Positions 15,764 through 23,669 of a stretch of DNA of 31,388 nt are shown one piece after another. The stretch comes from CAZKRU01 sp964555235. GTDB lineage: Bacteria > Verrucomicrobiota > Verrucomicrobiia > Methylacidiphilales > CAMAQI01. A program made the position numbers and the translations under genes. The stretch spans positions 1-31,388 of the forward strand of contig CAZKRU010000048.1 of assembly GCA_964555235.1 (NCBI GenBank). Reading direction: 5' to 3'. The notes beneath the pieces were generated by a model. That model was not told the origin of the DNA and made no database searches. It saw only the letters and a list, made by a program, of their open reading frames with translations. Position 1 is the first letter of the stretch. The number at the start of each line of letters is the position of its first letter.

Positions 15764-17431
15764 TTAATCCTTGTCCTTCATGGTGCTGGAAATGACTTCG
15801 TCCGGAGTGGTCATTCCGGCAAGAACTTTTCGAATGCCATCTTCGCGAAGTGTTCTCATGCCAATATCCCGGGCGCGTTGGCGGAGGGCGGAAGTCGGCT
15901 TTTTCTCGTTGATCATGTTTCGAATTTCATCATCGACGATAAAGATTTCAAAAATGCCAATTCGTCCTTTGAATCCGGTCCCGCGACATTTGGCGCACCC
16001 TTTTCCTTTTTTGAATTGAGCTTCGCTGAGCTGGGATTCTTTCAGGTTGAGTGCTTGAAGCTCGGATTCGGTCGGCTCATAGGATTCGGCGCAATTGGCA
16101 CAGTTTTTTCGGACCAATCGCTGAGCCATGATGGCGCGAATGGAGGAGGCGACGAGAAACGGTTTAACCCCGATATCGGCAAGACGCGTGACGGCGCTCG
16201 GAGCGTCATTGGTGTGAAGCGTGCTGAAAACTAAGTGACCGGTCAGTGACGCATTGATGGCGATATTGGCGGTTTCGGCATCTCGAATTTCACCAAGCAT
16301 GATGATGTTCGGGGCCTGACGCAACATCGCGCGAAGTGCGGCGGCGAAGGTCATTCCGACTTCGTCGTTCACCGGAACCTGATTGATTCCGGGGAGCTGA
16401 TATTCAACGGGATCTTCCACCGTGATGATCTTTCGATCCGGCTTATTAATGGTATTGAGACAGGCGTAGAGCGTGGTCGTTTTTCCGGAGCCGGTGGGTC
16501 CCGTGACGAGGAAAATTCCGTCGGAAAGTCCGAGAATGCGTTCCATAACCGCCTGATCGTCGGTGAGAAAACCGAGCTCGGGTAATCCAAGCATGAGGCT
16601 CGATTTGTCAAGAATACGCATGACAACGCCTTCACCATGATTCGTCGGAACGGTTGAAACACGAAGATCGATCGAGGTGCGCTCGCCAATCTGGAGCTGG
16701 ATGCGTCCGTCCTGGGGGAGACGCTTTTCGGCGATACTCATCTTGGACATGATTTTCAGACGACTGATCACGGCAGACCGAAGCTTTTTCGGAGGGTCCG
16801 GCATGACTTGAAGGACGCCATCGATCCGGTAACGGAGACGCAGACGGCGTTCCATCGGTTCAATATGGATATCACTCGCTTTGAGGCGATAGGCTTCGGT
16901 GATAATGGAGTGAACGAGCTTGATGATCGGCGCGTCGCCTTCTCCTTCGCCCCCCCCTTCGAGGGAGATCGCCTGAATATTGGCATTTGCTGCGGGATCG
17001 CTATCGGGATAAAATCGGGAAATCGCTTCTTCGATCGTCTCGGGAGGAACGACCACGGCTTCAATCTCTCTTTTGAAGCGCGTTCGGAGATTGTCAATCG
17101 TCTCAAAATCGTAGGGGTTACTGATCCCAATGCGAAGTAGCGTCTCTTCGGCGTGAAGGGGAATGATTCCGTAGCGAGTGGCCACATCTCGGGGAATCGA
17201 TTCAATGGCGGAAAATTCAATTTGGTCGATTGTTTCCTGAAAGGGGAGCCCTGCGTCATTCGCCATGGCACCGAGAACATCAATTTTGGAGATACGCTCG
17301 TTGGCAATCAACCAATCCAAAGGACTAATCCCATCATCGAGACAAGCAAGCCGTGCTTCTTCGGCGCTATCCGGAGTAATCCAGTTTCCGTTGAGGAGAA
17401 CTTCTAGGATATAATCGTCGTTGGCGAACAC
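15764..17431 (-). CDS. GspE/PilB-type assembly ATPase (first copy)
   Basis: This 555-aa ATPase heads the pilB-pilB-pilC operon. The N-terminal MshEN-like region reads RYGIIPLHAEETLLRIGISN. The catalytic core has Walker A GPTGSGKTTT, Asp box IITVEDPVEYQLPG, Walker B IIMLGEIRDAETA and His box STLHTNDAPSAVTRL. The tetracysteine motif is CANCAESY plus CAKCRGTGF. The start is GTG at 17431, with AGGA about 11 nt upstream on the minus strand and a strong promoter-like sequence behind that. A linker with EGGGEGEGD (about 157-165) separates the N-terminal and catalytic parts. Two complete ATPases in tandem could serve two machines or form a mixed hexamer. The sequence does not decide this. Confidence 0.95.
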   Translation of the reverse strand: MFANDDYILEVLLNGNWITPDSAEEARLACLDDGISPLDWLIANERISKIDVLGAMANDAGLPFQETIDQIEFSAIESIPRDVATRYGIIPLHAEETLLRIGISNPYDFETIDNLRTRFKREIEAVVVPPETIEEAISRFYPDSDPAANANIQAISLEGGGEGEGDAPIIKLVHSIITEAYRLKASDIHIEPMERRLRLRYRIDGVLQVMPDPPKKLRSAVISRLKIMSKMSIAEKRLPQDGRIQLQIGERTSIDLRVSTVPTNHGEGVVMRILDKSSLMLGLPELGFLTDDQAVMERILGLSDGIFLVTGPTGSGKTTTLYACLNTINKPDRKIITVEDPVEYQLPGINQVPVNDEVGMTFAAALRAMLRQAPNIIMLGEIRDAETANIAINASLTGHLVFSTLHTNDAPSAVTRLADIGVKPFLVASSIRAIMAQRLVRKNCANCAESYEPTESELQALNLKESQLSEAQFKKGKGCAKCRGTGFKGRIGIFEIFIVDDEIRNMINEKKPTSALRQRARDIGMRTLREDGIRKVLAGMTTPDEVISSTMKDKD

Positions 17432-17485
17432 AGTGGGGAATTTCCTAAGGTAAAACTACCGAACGCCATGATCGCTGCCAAGGAA

Positions 17486-17519
17486 ATTATAACACAATTT
17501 TATGTAAATATGATGTCAA
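17486..17519 (-). promoter_or_regulatory. Promoter for the pilB-pilB-pilC operon (extended -10)
   Basis: On the minus strand a consensus TATAAT (17491-17486) is preceded directly by TGT, giving an extended -10. A perfect TTGACA (17519-17514) lies 22 bp upstream, too far for normal spacing, so the extended -10 may carry recognition. A second TTGACA lies at 17546-17541. It is about 55 bp before the GTG start. The remainder of the 17432-17579 gap shows no gene. Confidence 0.5.
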
Positions 17520-17579
17520 TACACAGATCCATTCCTCTTTTGTCAATGAAAGGGGGAGGTTAAATGAAGGGAGTCATTC

Positions 17580-18110
17580 TTAAGGGGCCTTCCCAGTCTC
17601 GATTGGTAGGATTTCGTTAAGGATTCTTTGCAATCCGCCAGTAAAATAACTCAAACATTCCCAAGAATAACCATCTTCTTTGAGTACATAAAAATTATGA
17701 CAGTGAAAGCAGACGCTGGTTTCAACTACGAGATCTGAACCACGAAAAAATCTAAATCCATAAATCGGGTAATGACACATTGCTTGAATCGAACCCGGAC
17801 GAGTTGCCGATAAAAAGCTTTCTCGGACTTTCTCGAGCTTCTCTCCGGTCAAAGTGACATGGCCAAGGATGGGAGTTCGGGTCGTACCATAAGCGCGAAT
17901 GGGAAAGGTTTTGTCATCGTCTAACTTGCTCTTCTCGTCGAAAGTCGGTAACTTTGATTGTAAGAGGTATAATTCAAGGCGGTCTGTTTTTGCCAAAGCT
18001 GATTTGAAGGGGGAAGCAGGTCTCAGTAGGAAATAGGCTGATACAGCCACGACCATCGTTATTGCTAAGAGGTAAACAGACCACTTGAAAATTGTACGTA
18101 GGAGTTTCAT
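17580..18110 (-). CDS. Membrane-anchored protein with a Cys/His cluster, unknown function
   Basis: This 176-aa protein has one N-terminal hydrophobic helix (about 8-29), so it is probably anchored with its body outside the cytosol. The C-terminal half carries a dense Cys/His set: Cys112-His113 in AMCHYPIYGFRF, then Cys134, His136, Cys137 and His138 in SVCFHCHNFYVL, and Cys152. This could bind zinc, copper or iron-sulfur, or be a redox site. CFHCH is not a standard haem c CxxCH motif, because only one residue after Phe separates the Cys pair. I cannot name a family. ATG 18110 is chosen since it directly precedes the membrane helix. A longer in-frame start at 18206 would run into a foldback repeat. 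It diverges from miaA. Confidence 0.7.
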   Translation of the reverse strand: MKLLRTIFKWSVYLLAITMVVAVSAYFLLRPASPFKSALAKTDRLELYLLQSKLPTFDEKSKLDDDKTFPIRAYGTTRTPILGHVTLTGEKLEKVRESFLSATRPGSIQAMCHYPIYGFRFFRGSDLVVETSVCFHCHNFYVLKEDGYSWECLSYFTGGLQRILNEILPIETGKAP

Positions 18111-18188
18111 AATGCGCGTTGCTGTATGATGGTTACCGATCTCAAGAAGTCTCGCAAGGCGGATCTTGAGCATAAAGCCGGCAAATTC

Positions 18189-18266
18189 ACCACGGAAATT
18201 TTGCAAGACACGGAATCAAGGTAGAGGCTTAAATCAAACTTCAGTGTGTTTCGTAATTTCCGTGGT
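18189..18266. repeat. Intergenic inverted repeat between the Cys/His protein gene and miaA
   Basis: ACCACGGAAATT (18189-18200) and AATTTCCGTGGT (18255-18266) are exact 12-bp inverted copies around a 54-bp centre. The centre contains partly related ACACGGAAT and GTGTTTCGT strings. No clear gene lies between 18111 and 18378. The style (short words repeated inside long arms) matches the other foldback sequences in the window. Confidence 0.6.
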
Positions 18267-18378
18267 AAAATCGAAAATTCAGAAGCTTCCCTTCGTTTTT
18301 TCTTGGATCCCAGCCGGCTTTCCCGGCAGGATCGGAGCTGATGAAACGCTGGAACTTTCCTTTGATCGATTTTCGCTA

Positions 18379-19278
18379 ATGGAAACCCCTTTATTTTTAG
18401 TCGGTCCAACGGGGGTGGGGAAGAGTGCGTTGGCACTGGCGATAGCACGTGAAACGGGGGCTGCCATTCTTTCAATGGATTCGATGCAGGTTTATCGTCG
18501 TTTGGATCTTGGGACGAGTAAGCCGACGGCTCAGGAACGTGAGGCGATTCATCATGGGGGCTTGGATCTGGTGGAACCGACGGAGCTCTTCGATGTGGCG
18601 AAGTATCTCGATGCGGCTGAACTTTTCCTCAACGAGGTGAAATCGAAACCGCTTCTCATCGTCGGAGGGACTGGGCTCTATTTTCGCGCGTTGACGCAGG
18701 GACTTTGCGAGGTTCCGCCGATTGATCCCGAGATGAAGATGATGGTAGGAAGCTTGTCTTTGGAGGAATTGCAGCGGGAACTTCGTCAACGAGATCCGGC
18801 GATCTGTGAAACGATTGATTTACAAAATCCGCGTCGATTGCAACGGGCCTTGGAAGTGATGATGAGTACGGGAATTTCTCTGCGAGAGTGGCAGCAGAAG
18901 AATTCAACGCCGCTGGTGCCGAAGTTTCGGGCTTTTTTTCTGCAACGAACCGATTTACGCGAGCGAATTGAGAAACGGGTTCGGGAGATGTGGAATCAGG
19001 GATGGCCCGAGGAGGTTGCCTCGTTGATTCAAACCGAAGGGGCAGAGGCGGTCTCTCGATTTCCGGCGATTGGATACCGAGCGATTGCCCATTTTTTGAA
19101 TTTCGGAGGGCATAGGGAGGAGGTCCAGGAATCGATCACGATTGAGACCTGGCAGTACGCTCGGAGGCAGTTGACATGGTTTCGCCGGGAGTCTAGCGTT
19201 CGGCCCTTGGAAATTGCAGCAAACTCAACGATGTCTGAATTAACGAAAATCATTCTGAGTGAGGAAATCGATTCATGA
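18379..19278 (+). CDS. miaA: tRNA dimethylallyltransferase
   Basis: This 299-aa cytosolic enzyme transfers the dimethylallyl group from dimethylallyl diphosphate to N6 of A37 in tRNAs that read UNN codons. The P-loop GPTGVGKS is at residues 9-16. Then come SMDSMQVYRRLDLGTSKPT (substrate-binding Asp and the DxxQxYR region), LIVGGTGLYFRAL, NPRRLQRALEV and FPAIGYRAI, all family signatures in the normal order. The ATG at 18379 gives the standard length and begins directly before the P-loop strand. The longer in-frame start at 18166 lies in the repeat region. The stop overlaps the hflX start by 4 bp (ATGA), giving the familiar miaA-hflX coupling seen in other bacteria. Confidence 0.97.
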   Translation: METPLFLVGPTGVGKSALALAIARETGAAILSMDSMQVYRRLDLGTSKPTAQEREAIHHGGLDLVEPTELFDVAKYLDAAELFLNEVKSKPLLIVGGTGLYFRALTQGLCEVPPIDPEMKMMVGSLSLEELQRELRQRDPAICETIDLQNPRRLQRALEVMMSTGISLREWQQKNSTPLVPKFRAFFLQRTDLRERIEKRVREMWNQGWPEEVASLIQTEGAEAVSRFPAIGYRAIAHFLNFGGHREEVQESITIETWQYARRQLTWFRRESSVRPLEIAANSTMSELTKIILSEEIDS

Positions 19279-20609
19279 TGATTTCCACCAAGGCTCCGAC
19301 GACCCAAGGTCCGGAGCGCGCGCTTCTGGTTGCTTTGGAGCGGCCGAGTCAAAGCCATTGGGATCTTCAGGAATCACTTCGAGAGTTAGCTCAACTCGTC
19401 TCCAGTGCCGGTGGCGAAGTGATGGAGCAGGCGGTTCAAAAACGTTCCGCGCCAACGGCTCCCTATTATATTGGAAAAGGAAAAGCACACGAGCTTGCGG
19501 CAAAAGCAAAAGAGCTCGAGATTACGACAATCGTTTTTGATGATGAATTGACGCCAGCTCAGAGTCGAAATCTGGAAAAAGTTTTTGAGCGAAAGATTTT
19601 AGATCGGACTCAGCTCATTCTTGATATTTTTGCCCAGCGCGCTCAGACCCGCGAAGGAAAGCTCCAGATTGAGCTCGCGCAGTTGCAATATCTCTTGCCC
19701 CGGTTGACCGGGATGTGGACTCACTTGTCGCGTCAAAGCGGTGGAATCGGAACGCGAGGTCCGGGTGAAACCCAGTTGGAAGTCGATCGCCGTCGCGTTC
19801 AGGAGAAGATCGCTCGTTTGAAGGGAGAGCTCGACCAAGTGCGACGTCATCGCTCGATTCAGAGGAAAGGACGTCAGCGTCATCAATGGCCGATGGTCGC
19901 GATGGTCGGCTATACGAACGCCGGGAAATCGACCTTGCTGAATCGCCTGACGAAAGCGGAGGTCTATGCGGCGGATCAACTCTTTGCGACCTTGGATCCG
20001 ACAACGCGCAAGCTGATGATGCCGAATAAGCAGACCGTTTTACTTTCGGACACGGTCGGATTTCTACAAAAACTTCCTCACCATCTGGTCGAATCGTTCA
20101 AAGCGACGCTGGAAGAAGTGAAAGAAGCGGATCTCCTCCTGCATGTGATTGATTTGAGCCATCCGCTCTTCGAGGCCCAGATGGAGGCGGTTGATTTGGT
20201 TTTGGATCAACTCGAGGCGCTACAAAAACCGATACTTCTCGTTTTCAATAAAATCGATCAAGTCGAAGCTCCTGGTCTTGTCGAGCGGATGCGATCGACC
20301 TATCCCCGAAGTGTTGCGATTTCGGCCATGGAGGGGACGGGAATGGATCAGCTCTTTCAAGAGATTGCCTCTCAAATGATGTATCGCCGTCAGGAAGTGG
20401 CGTTGCGTCTTCCCCAGCAAGCGGCTTCGCTGATGGCGGAGATTTATCGGAGCGGAGAAGTTTTGACGGTCAGTTATCGGGGGAATTATATTCACGCAAA
20501 AGCCCGGATCGCCCCGCCGCTCTTGGGAAGAGTTCAGGAGTATCTCGTTGAGGAAAAAGAGAAGCCTCCGGTGAAGGCGAAGCGGAAGACAAAAGTTCGA
20601 GCGAGCTGA
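19275..20609 (+). CDS. hflX: Ribosome-associated GTPase HflX
   Basis: This 444-aa GTPase binds the large ribosomal subunit and helps split or rescue stalled ribosomes. The N-terminal HflX domain includes YYIGKGKAHELA and FDDELTPAQSRNLEK. The linker carries the diagnostic GGIGTRGPGETQLEVDRRR (about 156-174). The G domain has G1 GYTNAGKS (212-219), the switch DPTTR, G3 DTVGFLQKLP, G4 NKID and a G5-like ISAMEGTG. A Lys/Arg-rich tail (KAKRKTKVRAS) could contact RNA. The first of two adjacent ATGs overlaps the miaA stop. GAGGA about 11 nt upstream may help initiation. All GTP-binding motifs are intact. Confidence 0.97.
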   Translation: MMISTKAPTTQGPERALLVALERPSQSHWDLQESLRELAQLVSSAGGEVMEQAVQKRSAPTAPYYIGKGKAHELAAKAKELEITTIVFDDELTPAQSRNLEKVFERKILDRTQLILDIFAQRAQTREGKLQIELAQLQYLLPRLTGMWTHLSRQSGGIGTRGPGETQLEVDRRRVQEKIARLKGELDQVRRHRSIQRKGRQRHQWPMVAMVGYTNAGKSTLLNRLTKAEVYAADQLFATLDPTTRKLMMPNKQTVLLSDTVGFLQKLPHHLVESFKATLEEVKEADLLLHVIDLSHPLFEAQMEAVDLVLDQLEALQKPILLVFNKIDQVEAPGLVERMRSTYPRSVAISAMEGTGMDQLFQEIASQMMYRRQEVALRLPQQAASLMAEIYRSGEVLTVSYRGNYIHAKARIAPPLLGRVQEYLVEEKEKPPVKAKRKTKVRAS

Positions 20610-20631
20610 GATTTTTTGATGGATCGGATTG

Positions 20632-20705
20632 TTTTCGCGCGGAGCTCGCAGAGATCGCCGAGGTTTTTAAATTTCTCAGCGTACTCTGCGAACTCGGCGC
20701 GAGAA
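20632..20705. repeat. Foldback element with 31-bp arms downstream of hflX
   Basis: Arms 20632-20662 and 20675-20705 are inverted copies that agree at 25 of 31 positions, with a 12-bp A/T-rich centre (20663-20674). The arms are built from the words CGCGCGGAG, CGCAGAGA and CGCCGAG. As RNA this would be one long hairpin right after hflX and could act as a transcript end or stabiliser. The rest of the 20610-20804 gap shows nothing else clear. Confidence 0.8.
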
Positions 20706-20804
20706 TGGATTTTGGTATCAGATTTCAGGACAGGAATTGTTAAGAATTCGAGTCACGCCAAATTGCGACTTGATCGAGTTTAAGAATCCGTGCATGAACG
20801 AGGG

Positions 20805-21695
20805 ATGAAGCCCGAACGAAAAGTGAAACTGGGGTTGGTGCAAACGACCGCAGGAGCGAATCCGGAGGAAAATCTGAAACGGCAGATCGCCTTGCTGCGA
20901 CAGGCGGCCGACCGTGGCGCACAGATTCTTTGTACGCAGGAGCTTTTTCGTTCCCCTTATTTTTGTCAGAGCGAGGATCATGCGAATTTCGGTCTCGCGG
21001 AGTCGATTCCGAATGGGCCGAGCACTCAGGCGCTCCAAACTTTGGCGAAGGAAAAGGGAGTGGTCATTGTCGGGTCCTTGTTTGAAAAGCGGGCCGAGGG
21101 GCTTTATCATAACACAGCGGTGATCATTGATGCGGATGGTTCGTATCTCGGGATGTATCGCAAAATGCATATCCCGGATGATCCGCTCTTTTACGAAAAA
21201 TTTTATTTCACTCCGGGCGACCTCGGGTTTCGCACCTGGAAGACCCGTTTTGGAAAAATTGGGGTGCTGATCTGTTGGGATCAATGGTATCCGGAAGGGG
21301 CTCGATTGACGGCGCTCAGTGGAGCGGAGATTCTTTTTTATCCAACGGCAATCGGATGGCATCCGTCGGAGAAAGCGCAATATGGGGTGGCTCAGCATAC
21401 GGCATGGGAGACGATTCAACGTTCTCATGGGGTTGCGAACGGATGCTATGTCGCTGCCGTGAATCGGGTCGGGCATGAAACGCCGATTGGGGGCGATGGA
21501 ATTCAATTCTGGGGCCAGAGCTTTGTTTCGGATCCATCCGGAATGATTTTACAGAAAGGGAGTTCGGATCAGGAGGAAGTTTTGATTCAGGAGATCGACT
21601 TGGCCCGGATTGACGAAACCCGGACGCACTGGCCCTTTTTGCGAGATCGCCGCATTGATGCGTACGGAGATATCACACGGCGGTTTATTGATTAA
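20805..21695 (+). CDS. aguB: N-carbamoylputrescine amidase (carbon-nitrogen hydrolase family)
   Basis: This 296-aa nitrilase-superfamily amidase converts N-carbamoylputrescine to putrescine, CO2 and ammonia in the agmatine route. The catalytic triad is visible as Glu46 in CTQELFRSPYFCQ, Lys120 in YRKMHIPDDP and Cys157 in VLICWDQWYPEGAR. The strings MHIPDDPLFYEKFYF and GWHPSEKAQYG are close to those of characterised N-carbamoylputrescine amidases. That supports the specific call over general nitrilase. Length is standard. The start is ATG 20805 or the in-frame GTG at 20790; neither has a well-spaced ribosome-binding site. No agmatine deiminase (aguA) is in the window, though the two often lie side by side. 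Confidence 0.9.
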   Translation: MKPERKVKLGLVQTTAGANPEENLKRQIALLRQAADRGAQILCTQELFRSPYFCQSEDHANFGLAESIPNGPSTQALQTLAKEKGVVIVGSLFEKRAEGLYHNTAVIIDADGSYLGMYRKMHIPDDPLFYEKFYFTPGDLGFRTWKTRFGKIGVLICWDQWYPEGARLTALSGAEILFYPTAIGWHPSEKAQYGVAQHTAWETIQRSHGVANGCYVAAVNRVGHETPIGGDGIQFWGQSFVSDPSGMILQKGSSDQEEVLIQEIDLARIDETRTHWPFLRDRRIDAYGDITRRFID

Positions 21696-21705
21696 TGTTT
21701 CGGCG

Positions 21706-21758
21706 GTCCGTCAGCTGACGGACGATGAACCCACCGCGGCGGTCTCGGAGAGGTCGCC
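21706..21758. repeat. Two-hairpin GC-rich element between aguB and ftsY
   Basis: GTCCGTCAGCTGACGGAC (21706-21723) is a perfect 18-bp palindrome. It is followed by a second hairpin, GGCGGTCTC (21738-21746) with GAGGTCGCC (21750-21758), which pairs at all nine positions in RNA if two G-U pairs are allowed, over a GGA loop. The pair occupies almost all of the 78-bp gap before ftsY. It may be a terminator-like structure, a REP-like repeat or a leader element. There is no U-tract. Confidence 0.7.
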
Positions 21759-21773
21759 CTACCAAATTTATTT

Positions 21774-22643
21774 ATGAGTTTCTGGAAAAAAATCGTTCAA
21801 AAGTTCGTTCCCGGTGCGACGGAAGTCGCGACGCCGGAGGAATCTTCCACGCCAATTGATTGGGAGGCCCTTCTCATGGAGGCGGATCTCGGGTTGGTGT
21901 TGACGGAGCGCTGGGTGGCGGAGTTGGAGAAGCAGAAACTCCATCAAAAGCCGAAACAGGCGGGCGAGTATTTAAAAAAGCAGATGCGGACGCTTTTGGT
22001 TTCGCCGCCGTACCGATTGATTTTGGAGAAGCCCGAGGTGATTTTGTTGGTTGGAGTGAATGGGAGCGGAAAGACGACGACGGCCGCGAAGTTGACGCAA
22101 CGGGCCCAAAGCCAAGGGAAAAAAGTGATTCTCGGTGCGGCGGATACCTTTCGCGCGGCAGCGGTGGATCAGTTGGAGATCTGGGGCCAGCGATTGGGTG
22201 TGACGGTGGTGAGTGGGCCTCCGGGGCGGGATCCGGCGAGTGTCGCTTTTGAGTCGTACGAAAAGGCGATTGCCGAGGGAGTTGATCAGTTGATTGTCGA
22301 TACGGCGGGGCGGATGCCGAACAAGAACAATCTGATGCAGGAGATTGGAAAGGTGAAGCGGGTCCTTCAAAAAAAGAACTCCGATTCTCCGCACCATGTC
22401 TGGCTGGTGGTCGATGGAACGACGGGAAGCAATGTTCTGGCACAGGCGCGGGAATTCCATCAGGCGGTCGGATTGACCGGACTGATTATGACCAAGCTCG
22501 ATAGCTCGGCCAAAGGAGGAATGGTGGCGGCGGTTCAGGCGGAACTCGGGGTTCCGACTCTTTTTATTGGACGGGGGGAGAGCGCTGGAGACTTGGAAAG
22601 CTTTAATTCAGACCGGTATGTCGAAGAATTTTTCGGACAATGA
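21774..22643 (+). CDS. ftsY: Signal recognition particle receptor FtsY
   Basis: This 289-aa SRP-family GTPase receives ribosome-SRP complexes at the inner membrane. The N domain (about 1-85) starts MSFWKKIVQKFVPG, an amphipathic basic helix suited to membrane binding. The long acidic A domain of E. coli FtsY is absent, as in many bacteria. The G domain has P-loop GVNGSGKTTT (94-103), DTFRAAAVDQL (124-134), IVDTAGRMPNKNNL, TKLDSSAKGG and the closing GRGESAGDLESF. All are diagnostic of FtsY rather than Ffh, and there is no M domain. It starts right after the two-hairpin element with no visible Shine-Dalgarno sequence. It overlaps or abuts ribD depending on which ribD start is used. Confidence 0.97.
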   Translation: MSFWKKIVQKFVPGATEVATPEESSTPIDWEALLMEADLGLVLTERWVAELEKQKLHQKPKQAGEYLKKQMRTLLVSPPYRLILEKPEVILLVGVNGSGKTTTAAKLTQRAQSQGKKVILGAADTFRAAAVDQLEIWGQRLGVTVVSGPPGRDPASVAFESYEKAIAEGVDQLIVDTAGRMPNKNNLMQEIGKVKRVLQKKNSDSPHHVWLVVDGTTGSNVLAQAREFHQAVGLTGLIMTKLDSSAKGGMVAAVQAELGVPTLFIGRGESAGDLESFNSDRYVEEFFGQ

Positions 22644-23649
22644 GGCAATGCTTCGGGCCCTTGAATTGGCTCGAAAAGGAAAAGGTCGGACGAGTCCGAA
22701 TCCGTGCGTCGGTGCCGTTCTGGTCTCCAAGGGGCGTCTGATCGGAGAGGGGTATCATCGTAAAGCAGGATCCCCACATGCCGAAGTGGAGGCGGTTCGC
22801 GATGCTCGGAAGCGAGGAAATTCACCGGCGGGAGCGACGTTGTACGTGACGTTGGAGCCATGCTGCACTCATGGACGAACGCCGCCCTGCACGGAGTTGA
22901 TTTTAAAAGAAAAGATTAAGCGCGTCGTGATTGCGGCCCAAGATCCAAATCCGGCTCATGCGGGACGAGGATTAAAGCTTCTTCGAAAAGCGGGGATTCG
23001 CGTGGAGAGCGGATTATTGGAAAAAGAAGCAACCGACTTGAATCGGGACTTTAATCACTGGATTGTCAGCGGCCTTCCATGGGTCACGGTTAAAATTGCC
23101 ATGAGTCTGGATGGTCGCATTACGCGTCCCCGGGGTGAGGGGCAATGGTTGACCGGAGTGGCGGCTCGAACGGTCGCCCACCAGATGCGGGCAGAAGCGG
23201 ACGCGATCATCATTGGAGCGGAGACGGCGCGTCAGGATAATCCAGCCCTCACCATTCGAATCCCAGGATGGAAAGGAAAGCAGCAACCATGGCGCGTGGT
23301 GATGACTCGTTCGGGAAAACTTTCGAAGCGGTTGACTCTTTTGAGCGATGACTATCAGGATCGTACCATTGTCTACAAGCGACGATCGTGGAAGGCGGTC
23401 CTTCAGGATTTAGGAAGGCGAGGCGTGATGAATCTGCTCGTTGAAGGGGGTGGGAAATTGTGCGGATCGATTTTGGAGTCTGGTTTTGGCAACGAACTCG
23501 CGATTTTTATCGCCCCCCATCTGAGCGGAACGTCCAAGATGTCCTTTGACTGGTCCAGGGGGTTATTAAAGTCAATTGCCTTGGAGAAAGTGGAAGTGGA
23601 ATCCGTGGGGAAGGATTGGTTGATGAAGGGGAGCATTTGTGGCTCCTAA
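22618..23649 (+). CDS. ribD: Riboflavin biosynthesis bifunctional deaminase/reductase
   Basis: This ~343-aa enzyme performs steps two and three of riboflavin synthesis: deamination of the pyrimidine from GTP cyclohydrolase II, then reduction of the ribosyl side chain with NADPH. The deaminase zinc site is His-Ala-Glu in SPHAEVEAV (54-56) plus PCCTHGRTPPC (Cys82 and Cys91). The reductase half begins at WVTVKIAMSLDGRITRPRGE and includes ADAIIIGAETARQDNPALTI and LLVEGGGKLCGSIL. The start is uncertain. ATG 22618 overlaps ftsY by 26 bp and gives the usual lead-in. ATG 22648 lies 4 bp after the ftsY stop but removes ten residues. No other rib genes are present. Confidence 0.95.
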   Translation: MSKNFSDNEAMLRALELARKGKGRTSPNPCVGAVLVSKGRLIGEGYHRKAGSPHAEVEAVRDARKRGNSPAGATLYVTLEPCCTHGRTPPCTELILKEKIKRVVIAAQDPNPAHAGRGLKLLRKAGIRVESGLLEKEATDLNRDFNHWIVSGLPWVTVKIAMSLDGRITRPRGEGQWLTGVAARTVAHQMRAEADAIIIGAETARQDNPALTIRIPGWKGKQQPWRVVMTRSGKLSKRLTLLSDDYQDRTIVYKRRSWKAVLQDLGRRGVMNLLVEGGGKLCGSILESGFGNELAIFIAPHLSGTSKMSFDWSRGLLKSIALEKVEVESVGKDWLMKGSICGS

Positions 23650-23669
23650 AGAACAAAAGAGCTAAGACA

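Noticed and set aside
14072..17431. Recent duplication of the ATPase gene
   Set aside because: The two proteins differ throughout the N-terminal third and in linker sequence, so the duplication is old or the copies have separate origins.
17580..18110. Cytochrome c-type haem site in the Cys/His protein
   Set aside because: The CFHCH string has one residue too few between the two Cys-His elements for CxxCH starting at Cys134 (C-F-H-C-H), since CxxCH needs exactly two residues and then Cys-His. Here Cys134-Phe-His-Cys137-His138 does fit that spacing on paper, but the residue pattern, lack of a distal Met or His ligand and lack of a cytochrome fold pattern make it unconvincing. It is kept only as a possible metal site.
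18166..18378. N-terminal extension of MiaA
   Set aside because: The extension runs through an inverted repeat and MiaA proteins begin a few residues before the P-loop, as ATG 18379 does.
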